In this document: one piece after another, positions 1 through 7,826 of the stretch
Position numbering within the stretch: position 1 is the first letter of the stretch
How the letters are laid out: each line of letters begins with the position of its first letter
Assembly (NCBI GenBank): GCA_902470345.1
Contig: CABRGB010000001.1
Coordinates: 62,001-126,000 of the forward strand
DNA length: 64,000 nucleotides
Reading direction: 5' to 3'
DNA from: an uncultured Collinsella sp.
Lineage (GTDB): Bacteria; Actinomycetota; Coriobacteriia; Coriobacteriales; Coriobacteriaceae
Program-made: the position numbers and the translations under genes
Notes under the pieces: model-generated
The model's input: only the letters and a program-made list of their open reading frames with translations
Told to the model about the DNA's origin: nothing
Database searches by the model: none

Positions 1-796
1 TGAATGGCAATGCGCGCAAGCGGCCATTCGATACAATATTCTGCATAACCCGCATACCGCCGCCAAACTCTTCACTACCCAGGTAGCCCTTGCCGATGCA
101 CTCGTGGCGATCCTTATGGGCGCCGCAGGGGTTCTTGGAGTCATTGATATGCACGGCGCGCAAGCGCTCGATACCTACCACACCATCGAACTCGTCGAGC
201 ACGCCGTCCAGATCATGGATGATGTCGTAGCCAGCATCGCTCACATGGCAGGTGTCCAGACACACGCCCAGCTTGTCCGATAGCTCTGGACGTCTGGCAG
301 CAACACCCTCGATAATGCGCGCCAGCTCTTCAAAGCTACGGCCCACCTCGGTACCCTTTCCCGCCATGGTCTCGAGCAGCACCGTCGTCTGCTGCCCCTC
401 AAACATCACCTGACACAAGGTGTCGACGATCATCTGAATGCCGGCGTCGGAGCCCTGCCCCACATGCGCGCCGGGGTGGAAATTGTAGTAGTTGCCGGGC
501 AGTGCTTCCAGACGCTGCAAATCCTCGGCCATTGCCTCCAAGGCAAACTCGCGCGCCCGCTCTTTGGCCGAGCAGGGGTTATAGGTATACGGGGCATGAG
601 CCACGAGCGGGCCAAAGTCGTTTTGCTCCATAAGCTCGCGCAGGGCCGCCACGTCATCCATGTCAAGATCTTTCGCCTTGCCGCCGCGCGGGTTGCGCGT
701 AAAGAATGCAAAGGTGTTGGCGCCAATGGATAGCGCCGTCTCCCCCATTGCCCGATAGCCCTTCGTCGTCGAAAGATGACACCCAATCGTCAGCAT
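1..796 (-). CDS. nfo: Deoxyribonuclease IV (AP endonuclease), 3' end cut by window edge
   Basis: Endonuclease IV cleaves DNA 5' of abasic sites in base excision repair. The frame starts at ATG 796 behind a GGGGGAG ribosome site and stays open to base 1, giving about 265 residues; the family is about 280, so only the last 15-20 residues are missing. Metal-binding motifs of the TIM barrel appear in order: [28 protein letters not shown] and DRHECIGKG. The frame begins [14 protein letters not shown], typical of Gram-positive Nfo. It is transcribed away from the palindromic repeat at 814-899. Family assignment is firm; the C-terminus is unseen. Confidence 0.95.
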   Translation of the reverse strand, partial: MLTIGCHLSTTKGYRAMGETALSIGANTFAFFTRNPRGGKAKDLDMDDVAALRELMEQNDFGPLVAHAPYTYNPCSAKERAREFALEAMAEDLQRLEALPGNYYNFHPGAHVGQGSDAGIQMIVDTLCQVMFEGQQTTVLLETMAGKGTEVGRSFEELARIIEGVAARRPELSDKLGVCLDTCHVSDAGYDIIHDLDGVLDEFDGVVGIERLRAVHINDSKNPCGAHKDRHECIGKGYLGSEEFGGGMRVMQNIVSNGRLRALPF

Positions 797-813
797 CTCC
801 AGCTCCCCCTCAT

Positions 814-900
814 CAGTTGCGGTGAAATATTTCCTGTTTGGCCCCTATTCTGCCGCAAACAGGAACTATTCCACCGCAACTTATAAAAGGGGCATCAGAG
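814..900. repeat. Palindromic repeat element, copy 1
   Basis: Arms 816-839 and 857-880 pair over 22 of 24 bases around a 17-nt spacer, followed by a conserved tail (TTATAAAAGGGGCATCAG). A second copy sits at 1995-2080, so the two copies bracket the 963-1982 gene. No U-tract follows the stem on either strand, so it is not a standard terminator. It may be a REP- or MITE-like element; nothing in it codes for protein. Confidence 0.85.
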
Positions 901-962
901 ATGCGGGCCACCAAGCACCACGGTCGCCGGCGTCATGATCCCCTACGTGTCAGCGCCAAGTC

Positions 963-1982
963 CTAGAGGGCTAGACGGATTGCATCGATAATGCGCGCGC
1001 AGCGCTGTGTGGCGGCAGGGGGCATGACGGGACTCTCGAGTTTCCCCGCCCGGATGAGCTGGGTCGCATGCTGGATTTCGCCGTAGAAATCATCAACCTC
1101 AAACGGGGCATTTATTTCGAGCATTCGCCCGTCGGAGTACTTCACATGGGTGAGCTCGGGGCGATGGAGGCGCTCGATTTCCAACGAGCCCCGCTCACAG
1201 GCAATCGTTAAGCGGCTTTCATACGCTGCCTTGCCGTCGCACACCATATGAATGGGTATGCCGCCGACGCTCATACGAATCTCATCGGCCCAATCCACGC
1301 GGCCGCCCGATACGTCACGCCAGCGAACTTCACGAGACGAAACATCGCACGCACCCGAAAGCAGATCCTCAAACCACCCGACCGCATAGCAGCCCATGTC
1401 ATATAGACAACCACCCTGCAACGGATCGAGCAGATAACTCGAAGGGGGCTCACCATAATCAAGTTTTTGCACGCTTTCGATCGAGACGATACGACCGAGC
1501 TCGCCCGACGCAAGCAAGCCCTTCACGCGAGTATGCATCGGACAAAACCGATTTTTCATCGCCTCCATAAATGGCACGCCGCACTCACGGGAAACTGAGG
1601 TGATCGCATGGGCCTCTTCTTCATTCAAAACGGCCGGCTTTTCGCACAGTACGGCCTTTCCCGCGCGCAGTGCCCGACAGACCCAATGCGCATGCATGCC
1701 ATGCGGAAGAGCCAAGTAGATTGCGTCGACATCGGGGTCGGCAATCAGCGCATCATAAGCCGCATCACCGCTATCGTCAGCCGTGGCATAACTGTGCGCG
1801 GCATCAATCGAAAACGCCCTGCAAAACTCCTCAACATGCGAAGGAGTGCGACCGGCGGCAGCCACAAGCCGTGCCCCGTCCACCTCCTTGAGCGACGATG
1901 CAAATCGATGCGAAATGCGCCCAGCGCCCAAAACGCCCCAACGAACCTCACGCAAATCATCACATGAATCCCGATGGCCCAC
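963..1982 (-). CDS. Gfo/Idh/MocA-family NAD(P)-dependent oxidoreductase
   Basis: A 339-residue sugar or cyclitol dehydrogenase-type enzyme. The N-terminal Rossmann motif is GVLGAGRIS (residues 17-25), followed by the family signature CEKPAVLN and a C-terminal alpha/beta domain. The start is GTG 1982, six bases after a GGGGG ribosome site. The substrate cannot be read from sequence. It lies between two copies of a palindromic repeat, with the upstream aldo/keto reductase gene on the same strand. A second, distinct family member is at 9390-10496. Confidence 0.85.
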   Translation of the reverse strand: MGHRDSCDDLREVRWGVLGAGRISHRFASSLKEVDGARLVAAAGRTPSHVEEFCRAFSIDAAHSYATADDSGDAAYDALIADPDVDAIYLALPHGMHAHWVCRALRAGKAVLCEKPAVLNEEEAHAITSVSRECGVPFMEAMKNRFCPMHTRVKGLLASGELGRIVSIESVQKLDYGEPPSSYLLDPLQGGCLYDMGCYAVGWFEDLLSGACDVSSREVRWRDVSGGRVDWADEIRMSVGGIPIHMVCDGKAAYESRLTIACERGSLEIERLHRPELTHVKYSDGRMLEINAPFEVDDFYGEIQHATQLIRAGKLESPVMPPAATQRCARIIDAIRLAL

Positions 1983-1994
1983 GACAGCCCCCTT

Positions 1995-2080
1995 CAGTTG
2001 CGGTGGAATAGTTCCTGTTTAAGCCCTATTTTGCCGTAAACAGGAACTATTCCACCGCAAGTTATAAAAGGGGCATCAGG
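1995..2080. repeat. Palindromic repeat element, copy 2
   Basis: Arms 1997-2020 and 2038-2060 are complementary over 23 bases with a 17-nt spacer, followed by the same TTATAAAAGGGGCATCAG tail as copy 1 at 814-900. The tail supplies the stop codon (2076-2078) of the neighbouring aldo/keto reductase, so the element borders or overwrites the end of that gene. Confidence 0.85.
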
Positions 2081-3263
2081 AGCGCGTTTTGCAAAAGGCT
2101 TTAAGCGCGGCCGTTACGGGGCCAGGCTGGAAACGTCGGCGCACATCGTCGAGACGCTCGGGAATATCGATGTGCTGTGGGCAGTGACGCGCGCATTTGC
2201 CGCATTTGACGCAATTGCTCACCAGCTTGGGCTCGTTCGTCCGCACCGCGCTCGCCGTAAAGTATTGAGACAGCCCCGTAAACCAACTATGCGCGTAGCT
2301 CGCGTTGTAGGCGCCAAAGCAACCGGGAATATTGATGCCCTTGGGGCACGGCATGCAGTAGCCGCACCCCGTACACGGCACGCGATTCGATTTCTCAAAC
2401 TCTCCCAGCACACGTGCGATGGTATCGAGCTGCTCTGTCGTCATCGAATCCGGCAGCGCGCGATCCGCCAATGCCGCGTTCTCGTCCACCTGCGCGGTAT
2501 CGGTCATGCCCGAAAGCAGCATCGTGACTTGAGGATGGTTCCACACCCACGAAAGGCCCCAGGCGACAGGCGTGCGCAAATGCGGATCGTGCGCGTCGTC
2601 AAACGCGGCGCGGGCCCGCGGAGGCAGCTTGCCCGCCAGGCGTCCACCCAAAAGCGGTTCCATCACAAACACCGCGAGCCCGCGCTCGGCAGCTGCCATG
2701 AGTCCCGCCGTTCCTGCTTGGTAGCGCTCTCCAGCGTAGTTGTACTGGATCTGGCAAAAGTCCCAGTCATACGCGTCAAGCATCGTGAGGAAGTCCGCCG
2801 CACTGCCGTGGTACGAAAAACCTATCTGGCGAATACGCCCCGCAGCCTTTTGGTGCGCAATCCAGTCCTCGATACCCAACGCTGCCACGCGCTCCCACTG
2901 CGCGGGCGAGGTGATGTTGTGCATGAGGTAGTAGTCGATATGGTCAGTCCGCAGGCGGCGCAGCTGCTCATCAAAGAAACGGTCGAAATCCTCCGCGCAC
3001 TTGCACGAGGCGTGCGGCAGCTTGGTCGCGAGCAAAACCTGGTCGCGCAGGCCCAAGCGTTCAAGCGAAGTGCCCACGCATGCCTCGTTGCCGGGATAAA
3101 GGTACGCCGTGTCCAGGTAATTTATCCCCTGCTCCACGGCGCGGGAAATGATAGCATCAGCTGTCTTCGCATCGGGGCGTCCCGGCGCGCCGGGAAACCT
3201 CATGCACCCCAGCCCCAACGCCGAGATACGGTTACCGCTTTTGGGGTCAACGCGATACTGCAC
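2076..3263 (-). CDS. Aldo/keto reductase with C-terminal 4Fe-4S domain
   Basis: 395 residues. The N-terminal TIM barrel carries the aldo/keto reductase active-site pattern (YLDTAYLYPGNE with catalytic Asp and Tyr, ATKLPH with Lys, YLMHN with His). The C-terminal part adds two cysteine clusters, CTGCGYCMPCPKG and CVKCGKCARHCP, typical of ferredoxin-type iron-sulfur oxidoreductases common in anaerobes. The start is GTG 3263 after GGAGGGGCC. The last codons lie inside palindromic repeat copy 2. Substrate unknown. Confidence 0.88.
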   Translation of the reverse strand: MQYRVDPKSGNRISALGLGCMRFPGAPGRPDAKTADAIISRAVEQGINYLDTAYLYPGNEACVGTSLERLGLRDQVLLATKLPHASCKCAEDFDRFFDEQLRRLRTDHIDYYLMHNITSPAQWERVAALGIEDWIAHQKAAGRIRQIGFSYHGSAADFLTMLDAYDWDFCQIQYNYAGERYQAGTAGLMAAAERGLAVFVMEPLLGGRLAGKLPPRARAAFDDAHDPHLRTPVAWGLSWVWNHPQVTMLLSGMTDTAQVDENAALADRALPDSMTTEQLDTIARVLGEFEKSNRVPCTGCGYCMPCPKGINIPGCFGAYNASYAHSWFTGLSQYFTASAVRTNEPKLVSNCVKCGKCARHCPQHIDIPERLDDVRRRFQPGPVTAALKAFCKTRS

Positions 3264-3425
3264 GGCCCCTCCTCTCCCATCGAAGCCCTGACAAGGCGAA
3301 ACAAACCCGTCACGTCACCGAAACACATCAGAATCGCAATCGAGAACGTATCGTAACCCAGCAGAAATCGAGCCGTCACGGCACCGCTTTAACACCAGCA
3401 AAAAGCCCGATGAAAGGAGGCGAGC

Positions 3426-3620
3426 GTAACCACGCGCGAGGACGCCTACCCCTATCCCGGAGAACAATACATCCTCTCGGTCGACCGTTGCCAGATCGAG
3501 GTCATAGACCATCTGGACGAGCTTCCCGCCACAGGCGCTGTCATCTTCTGCACCTTCCCCAAGGTGCGCGATGGCGTCGTACACCCTGCGCGCGTTTTTG
3601 TGATCTGTCCCGCGGCATAA
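3426..3620 (+). pseudogene. Small 64-codon ORF with mutated start codon
   Basis: An open frame with protein-like composition (contains DAYPYPGEQYILSVDRC and GAVIFCTFPKVRDG) ends at TAA 3618-3620. A perfect ribosome site AAAGGAGG (3413-3420) stands five bases before codon GTA at 3426, exactly where a GTG or ATG is expected. No other ATG, GTG or TTG lies near the site. The simplest reading is GTG changed to GTA, silencing a small gene; use of GTA as a rare start cannot be excluded. A hairpin terminator follows at 3700-3724. Function unknown; it resembles no family I can name. Confidence 0.5.
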
Positions 3621-3699
3621 GCGCACAGTGCAATAGTTTCTTTTTCATAACAGCAGCCCCGCGCGCTTACCAAACGCCCCGGCGACATACAATCCATCA

Positions 3700-3724
3700 G
3701 GCGCCCCTTACGCGGGCGCCTTTT
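3700..3724 (+). terminator. Intrinsic terminator after the 3426-3620 ORF
   Basis: GGCGCCC (3700-3706) pairs with GGGCGCC (3714-3720) and is followed by TTTT. It lies directly in front of the ribosome site of the next gene, so it separates that gene from upstream transcription unless read through. Confidence 0.7.
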
Positions 3725-3743
3725 ATATGGGGAGATGATTCAC

Positions 3744-4658
3744 ATGCAGATCAACAAGGTCGCCTTTATCGGCAAGGGCGGCGTCGGCCTGCTCTACGGC
3801 AGCATGATTGCCAAGGCCCTCGGCAATGACGCCGTCGAATACGTTATGGATGACGCCCGTTTTGAGCGTCACGCAGGCGATGCGCTCACCGTCAACGGCA
3901 AGCCCTGTGCGCTCAAGTCCGTCCGCGCCAGCGAGGCAACGCCCGCCGACCTGGTCATTCTCACGGTCAAGACGACCGGCCTCGACCAAGCACTCAAGAC
4001 TATGGAGCGCGTCGTGGGGCCCAATACGTTCATCGCCTCGCTGTGTAACGGCATTACGAGCGAGCAGAAGATTGCCGAGCGCTTTGGCTGGGAGCATACC
4101 GTTCTTGGTATTTGCCAGGGCATGGACGCCGTGTTCCTCAACGGAGAGCTCACCTTTACCAATGCGGGCGAAATCCGCTTTGGCGCGGCGGCCGGCACCG
4201 AGCCCGCAACCGTCACCGCCATCGACGAGCTCTACACGCGCTGCGGCATCGCCCATACCGTCGAGAGCGACATTGCGCACCGCATGTGGGCCAAACTCAT
4301 GCTCAACGACGGCATCAACCAGACGTGCATGGCCTACGGCGGGACCTACGGAAGCGCCACGGAGCCGGGCTCCGAGCAGCGTCGCTGCTTTGTTTCTGCC
4401 ATGCGCGAAACGCTTGCGGTCGCCAACGCCGAGGGCATTGAGCTGACCGAGGCAGACCTGACGCAGATGGTGCACCTCATCGAGGGAATCGACCCCACCG
4501 GTATGCCCTCGATGGCGCAGGACCGCATCGCGCAACGAAAAACCGAAGTCGAGGAGTTCGCGGGCACCATTTGCCGCCTGGCCGTCAAACACGATATCCA
4601 AGTGCCGCAAAACGATTGGCTCTACCAGAGGATTCGCGAAATAGAAAGCAGCTGGTAG
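3744..4658 (+). CDS. Ketopantoate reductase family protein (PanE/ApbA)
   Basis: 304 residues. NADPH-dependent 2-dehydropantoate 2-reductase fold: the nucleotide-binding motif GKGGVGLLYGS is at residues 9-19, KTTG and SLCNGI mark the middle of the domain, and the C-terminal helical domain has KLMLNDGINQTC. An in-frame ATG at 3735 directly abuts the GGGGAG ribosome site, so ATG 3744 with a nine-base spacer is preferred. The enzyme could act in pantothenate synthesis, but no other pan genes are nearby and many paralogues act on other 2-keto acids. Confidence 0.85.
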   Translation: MQINKVAFIGKGGVGLLYGSMIAKALGNDAVEYVMDDARFERHAGDALTVNGKPCALKSVRASEATPADLVILTVKTTGLDQALKTMERVVGPNTFIASLCNGITSEQKIAERFGWEHTVLGICQGMDAVFLNGELTFTNAGEIRFGAAAGTEPATVTAIDELYTRCGIAHTVESDIAHRMWAKLMLNDGINQTCMAYGGTYGSATEPGSEQRRCFVSAMRETLAVANAEGIELTEADLTQMVHLIEGIDPTGMPSMAQDRIAQRKTEVEEFAGTICRLAVKHDIQVPQNDWLYQRIREIESSW

Positions 4659-4694
4659 CCTCGGCCGCATCGCGACGCGCGCAATACAAGCAGG

Positions 4695-4731
4695 CAGGCC
4701 TTCGCGAGGATTCCGTCTTCGCGAAGGCCTG
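4695..4731. terminator. Bidirectional hairpin between convergent genes
   Basis: CAGGCCTTCGCGA (4695-4707) pairs perfectly with 4719-4731. It sits between the ends of the plus-strand reductase and the minus-strand membrane protein gene. The U-tract is weak on both strands. Confidence 0.6.
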
Positions 4732-4748
4732 TTGCATTTGGCTCGAGG

Positions 4749-4967
4749 CTAAAACTGAGGCCTATTTTGCGATTCCGGAACCTCGTCCTCGTCATCGCGG
4801 CAAAGTAGCACGCCGGCGCTTCCCAGCAGCGCCGCTGCAATCAAGGCGCCCACAACCACAGGAGCGGCGCCCGTAGCGGACTGCAAGCCGGCAGCTAACG
4901 CCACCGCCGGACCAAGACATCCGATCAAAAGGGCAACGACGGCAATAGCGACATCTCGAGCGTTCAT
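4749..4967 (-). CDS. Small two-helix membrane protein
   Basis: 72 residues. Two hydrophobic stretches (about 4-28 and 35-57) are followed by a charged tail (CRDDEDEVPESQ). The start is ATG 4967, seven bases after a strong GGAGGAAG ribosome site (4975-4982), which supports a real gene despite its size. A hairpin (4982-4989 with 4999-5006) lies against that ribosome site. No known family recognised; probably an integral membrane protein of unknown role. Confidence 0.7.
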   Translation of the reverse strand: MNARDVAIAVVALLIGCLGPAVALAAGLQSATGAAPVVVGALIAAALLGSAGVLLCRDDEDEVPESQNRPQF

Positions 4968-4981
4968 GGGACCACTTCCTC

Positions 4982-5006
4982 CACGAGAAAGACTTTGCTT
5001 CTCGTG
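4982..5006 (-). promoter_or_regulatory. Hairpin abutting the ribosome site of the small membrane protein
   Basis: CACGAGAA (4982-4989) and TTCTCGTG (4999-5006) form a perfect eight-base stem with a nine-base loop. On the minus-strand mRNA it ends exactly at the Shine-Dalgarno sequence, so folding could affect ribosome access. Regulatory role is inference. Confidence 0.4.
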
Positions 5007-5084
5007 ACTTAGTGTGCCCCGCGCCCATATGCGCGGCGTACTGCCACGGTAAGGGCTCTGTTAGCTCAAACGCATACATAGAAC

Positions 5085-5124
5085 GGGCGTCCTTACGTTG
5101 CCCTAAAGCTCGGTAAAGACGCCC
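5085..5124 (-). terminator. Hairpin downstream of the secreted protein gene
   Basis: 5085-5096 and 5113-5124 pair over 11 of 12 bases. It follows the stop codon at 5154 on the minus strand by about 30 bases. There is no clear U-tract, so termination may be weak or the hairpin may protect the mRNA end. Confidence 0.45.
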
Positions 5125-5153
5125 ATCCGCCAAATATCCGTGATGCAGAAAAA

Positions 5154-5930
5154 TTACCAGCCAGTGTAGTAGTCGGTGGTTCCGGCTGCGCAGCCGGAGT
5201 CATAGACCTTGCACTCGCCCTTGGAACCGGTAAACGTGGAGCCCTGAGCTTTATCACCCGCGGCCACGACGTAGTAGCCATCGGAATCGCGCCAAAAGCC
5301 CTCGGAATCCTGCGTCCATTCGCCCGTGCGGTGGTGATACAACACGTTGCTGCTGTAATAAGTCTCGCGGCGGCCGTTATAGTTATTGACGCCGCTCGAG
5401 CGCGTCAGGCCCGAGCCGTTCGCGTAATACGCAGCGGACGTGTAAGACGAGCCGGAGCCGGCGTTGTAATACGAAGCCTGAACGGCCTCAGCGGCCTCGG
5501 CTTCGGCTGCGGCAGCCTCGAGCGCCTCGCGCTTGGCATCCTCAAGCGTGGAGCGAAGCTCGTCGAGCTCGGTCGACTTGGCGTCGACCTCCCCCATCGT
5601 CAACAGGCTACCCGCACCGTCGATGCAGTTCTGCAACACAGCACGCTCGTCATCGGTAGCATAGTCGCCATACATATTCATAATGATCTGAGCGCGCATC
5701 TCCAGGGAATCGCGCTTTGCCCCCATCGAGGCGTTCCACTCCTGCATAGAGCCATAACCGTCGCCGCGGTAGTCGACGGGCTGCACCAGCGTCGCCTCGG
5801 ACGGCGTAGATCCGACCGTATCGGATAGTGTTGCCGCGTGGGCATCAGTTGCGCCGGCGCCCGCCAAAAGTGCCACAGTCAGAGCGGCGGAAAGGGCGGC
5901 GGCTTTCGGTTTTCGTGAATCGATCCTCAT
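5154..5930 (-). CDS. Secreted coiled-coil protein with C-terminal 3D-like domain
   Basis: 258 residues. A Sec signal peptide covers residues 1-32 (basic start, hydrophobic core, cleavage after AHA). The middle has an alanine/glutamate-rich helix (ELRSTLEDAKREALEAAAAE) likely to form a coiled coil, then a Tyr/Ser/Asn-rich linker. The last 45 residues (VVAAGD, GSTFTGSKGECKVYDSGCA, TDYYTGW) resemble the beta-barrel '3D' type domain found on cell-wall-active exported proteins; this match is by eye only. The start is ATG 5930 behind GGAGG; an upstream extension to 6236 is rejected because it would precede the signal peptide. Probably wall-associated. Confidence 0.75.
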   Translation of the reverse strand: MRIDSRKPKAAALSAALTVALLAGAGATDAHAATLSDTVGSTPSEATLVQPVDYRGDGYGSMQEWNASMGAKRDSLEMRAQIIMNMYGDYATDDERAVLQNCIDGAGSLLTMGEVDAKSTELDELRSTLEDAKREALEAAAAEAEAAEAVQASYYNAGSGSSYTSAAYYANGSGLTRSSGVNNYNGRRETYYSSNVLYHHRTGEWTQDSEGFWRDSDGYYVVAAGDKAQGSTFTGSKGECKVYDSGCAAGTTDYYTGW

Positions 5931-6141
5931 GTAGCTGGAAACCTCCGTAGTGTGTTTTTGCTGCGTTTGAGCTGCGTGTGATTCGATCGCGCCGCATAGT
6001 ACCCCGAACAAATCGCGACCTGCGGTTTTACTCAAAAGGCGCACGTCAATTGCGTAAAACTCACATCCACTCAACAGGAGTTTTCCACATCTCGATTGCA
6101 TAAAGCATGCCAAAAACCCTGTAACAGCGCCCTTCCTATGC
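5931..6141. other. Gene-free stretch upstream of the secreted protein
   Basis: Together with the following terminator this makes a gap of just over 300 bases. It must contain the promoter of the secreted protein gene on the minus strand. I see no protein-like frame and no unambiguous -35/-10 pair. Confidence 0.5.
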
Positions 6142-6182
6142 AAAAAAGGCGCCTGTGCAACCATCGTTCGCACAGGCGCCTT
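6142..6182 (-). terminator. Strong intrinsic terminator of metY
   Basis: A 13-base perfect stem (6146-6158 with 6170-6182), 11-base loop, then a run of six U on the minus-strand transcript (6142-6147). It lies 60 bases after the metY stop codon. Confidence 0.9.
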
Positions 6183-6242
6183 GAGCAGGCATTTTATGCA
6201 GTTATACCTATCGAGTCGCAAGGGGTCCTTGCACAAGTCGCC

Positions 6243-7553
6243 TTACTCGTCCAGCGCGGCGAAGGCCTGCTTCAAATCCCAAATGATATCCTCGGCGTTC
6301 TCGGTACCGATGGAAAGACGGATCGTGGAGGGCGTGATGTTCTGCTCGGCGAGCTCCTCGGCAGAGAGCTGGGAGTGCGTGGTGGTAGCCGGGTGTACGA
6401 CGAGTGACTTGACGTCGGCCACGTTGGCGAGCAGCGAGAACACCTGCAGATGATCGATGAACTTCCAAGCTGCCTCCTGGCCACCCTTAATCTCAAAGGT
6501 AAAGATCGAGGCACCGCCACGGGGGAAGTACTTCTGATAGAGCTCGTGATCGGGGTGCTCAGGCAGGCTCGGGTGGTTCACCTTGGCGACGTGGCTGTCA
6601 CCAGCCAGGAACTCAACGACCTTCTTGGTGTTCTCGACATGGCGGTCAACGCGCAGCGACAGAGTCTCGGTGCCCTGGAGCAGGACCCAGGCGTTGAACG
6701 GACTGATGCAAGCGCCCTCGTCACGCAGCAGGATAGCGCGGACATAGGTTGCAAAGGCGGCGGGACCGGCAGCCTCGGCAAACGAGACACCGTGGTAGGA
6801 GGGGTTGGGCTCAGCAATCTGGGCGTACTTTCCGCTCGCCTTCCAATCGAAGTTACCGCCGTCGACGATCACACCGCCCAGCGAGGTGCCGTGGCCGCCG
6901 ATGAACTTGGTTGCGGAGTGGACGACGATATTGGCACCATGCTCCAGCGGACGGAACAGATACGGGGTGCCGAAGGTGTTGTCGACGACAACCGGCAGAC
7001 CGTGCTTCTTGGCGATCTCGGAGATGGCGTCGATGTTGGGGATGTCGGAGTTGGGGTTGCCGAGCGTCTCGAGATAGATGACCGTGGTGTTGTCCTTGAT
7101 GGCACCCTCGACCTCTTCAAGGTTATGGGCATCGACAAACGTGGTCTCGACGCCAAACTGGGAGAGCGTATGCTCCAGCAGGTTGTAGGAGCCACCGTAG
7201 ATGGTCTTCTGAGCCACCACGTGGTCACCGGCCTGGGAAAGAGCCTGCAGGGTATAGGTGATGGCAGCAGCACCGGAGGCGACGGCAAGACCTGCCACGC
7301 CACCCTCGAGGGCGGCGATACGGTCCTCGAAGACGCCCTGGGTGGAGTTGGTCAGACGGCCGTAGATGTTACCGGCGTCGGCAAGACCAAAGCGGTCGGC
7401 GGCGTGCTGGGAGTTGCGGAACACATAGCTCGTGGTCTGGTAGATAGGCACGGCGCGGGAGTCGGATGCAGGATCGGCGCTCTCCTGGCCAACGTGCAGC
7501 TGTAGGGTATCGAAACCAAAGGTGTGCTCGGGGTTGTTGATAAACTGGCTCAT
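6243..7553 (-). CDS. metY: O-acetylhomoserine sulfhydrylase
   Basis: 436 residues, the normal length for MetY-type enzymes, which use pyridoxal phosphate to make homocysteine from O-acetylhomoserine and sulfide. The PLP lysine is K216 in SATKFIGGHG; YQTTSYVF, YGRLTNST, SGAAAI and LGNPNSDIP are family landmarks. The start is ATG 7553 behind AAGGAG. The gene has a long leader with a candidate 17-codon peptide (7615-7668), a good sigma-70-type promoter (7737-7765), a divergent LysR gene and its own terminator. The C-terminal STIRLSIGTE motif is intact. Confidence 0.95.
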   Translation of the reverse strand: MSQFINNPEHTFGFDTLQLHVGQESADPASDSRAVPIYQTTSYVFRNSQHAADRFGLADAGNIYGRLTNSTQGVFEDRIAALEGGVAGLAVASGAAAITYTLQALSQAGDHVVAQKTIYGGSYNLLEHTLSQFGVETTFVDAHNLEEVEGAIKDNTTVIYLETLGNPNSDIPNIDAISEIAKKHGLPVVVDNTFGTPYLFRPLEHGANIVVHSATKFIGGHGTSLGGVIVDGGNFDWKASGKYAQIAEPNPSYHGVSFAEAAGPAAFATYVRAILLRDEGACISPFNAWVLLQGTETLSLRVDRHVENTKKVVEFLAGDSHVAKVNHPSLPEHPDHELYQKYFPRGGASIFTFEIKGGQEAAWKFIDHLQVFSLLANVADVKSLVVHPATTTHSQLSAEELAEQNITPSTIRLSIGTENAEDIIWDLKQAFAALDE

Positions 7554-7607
7554 GATGATCTCCTTGATCGAACAAAAGTAATAAGAGTAAGAGAAGTAAG
7601 TCGCTGT

Positions 7608-7639
7608 CTCCTGATCACGCCGACGGGCGCAAACAGGAG
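7608..7639 (-). promoter_or_regulatory. Leader hairpin overlapping the metY leader-peptide stop
   Basis: Outer stem 7608-7613 with 7634-7639, and inner stem CGCC/GGCG closed by a four-base loop. The leader-peptide stop codon (7615-7617) lies inside the structure, so a ribosome finishing the peptide would melt it. No U-tract follows, so it is unlikely to be a terminator by itself. Confidence 0.45.
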
Positions 7640-7668
7640 CCCGGCATTCGTCTTGGTAAGCAATTCAT
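7615..7668 (-). CDS. Candidate 17-residue leader peptide of metY
   Basis: Reads MNCLPRRMPGSCLRPSA and stops at TGA 7615-7617. A GGGAGG ribosome site (7676-7681) stands seven bases upstream of ATG 7668. It lies within the roughly 180-base leader between the predicted metY start of transcription and metY itself, and its end is folded into a hairpin. It holds two Cys and two Met codons, so sensing of sulfur amino acid supply by translation is an attractive but unproven idea. Confidence 0.5.
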   Translation of the reverse strand: MNCLPRRMPGSCLRPSA

Positions 7669-7736
7669 ATGCGGGCCTCCCTTCGCATCCCGGTTCCGTG
7701 GTTGGCTTAATTACCTACCGCCTTTGTGTGTTTTGA

Positions 7737-7765
7737 ATAGTACGAGCATTGTTTCCCTCGGTCAA
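7737..7765 (-). promoter_or_regulatory. metY promoter
   Basis: On the minus strand TTGACC (7760-7765) is followed by 17 bases and TACTAT (7737-7742), a good -35/-10 pair. Transcription would begin near 7730 and run through the leader peptide to metY. Confidence 0.75.
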
Positions 7766-7794
7766 TCACTTAAAAGCGCTAACCTGTTATCGGT

Positions 7795-7812
7795 TTTATA
7801 GATAGCTATCGA
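7795..7812. promoter_or_regulatory. Candidate LysR-type operator
   Basis: The sequence around 7797-7812 contains the perfect palindrome GATAGCTATC (7801-7810) within an ATAG/CTAT arrangement typical of LysR-type sites. It lies about 35 bases upstream of the metY -35 box and just in front of the divergent LysR gene, where such an activator would bind. Confidence 0.4.
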
Positions 7813-7826
7813 AGGGACGGGCGCCG

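Noticed and set aside
3410..3829. 139-codon plus-strand frame from ATG 3410
   Set aside because: Different frame from the plausible small protein and overlaps the terminator and the start of the ketopantoate-reductase-family gene.
7669..7730. SAM riboswitch in the metY leader
   Set aside because: The leader is short and I could not build a SAM-I, SAM-II or SAM-IV core; the leader peptide is the better-supported feature.
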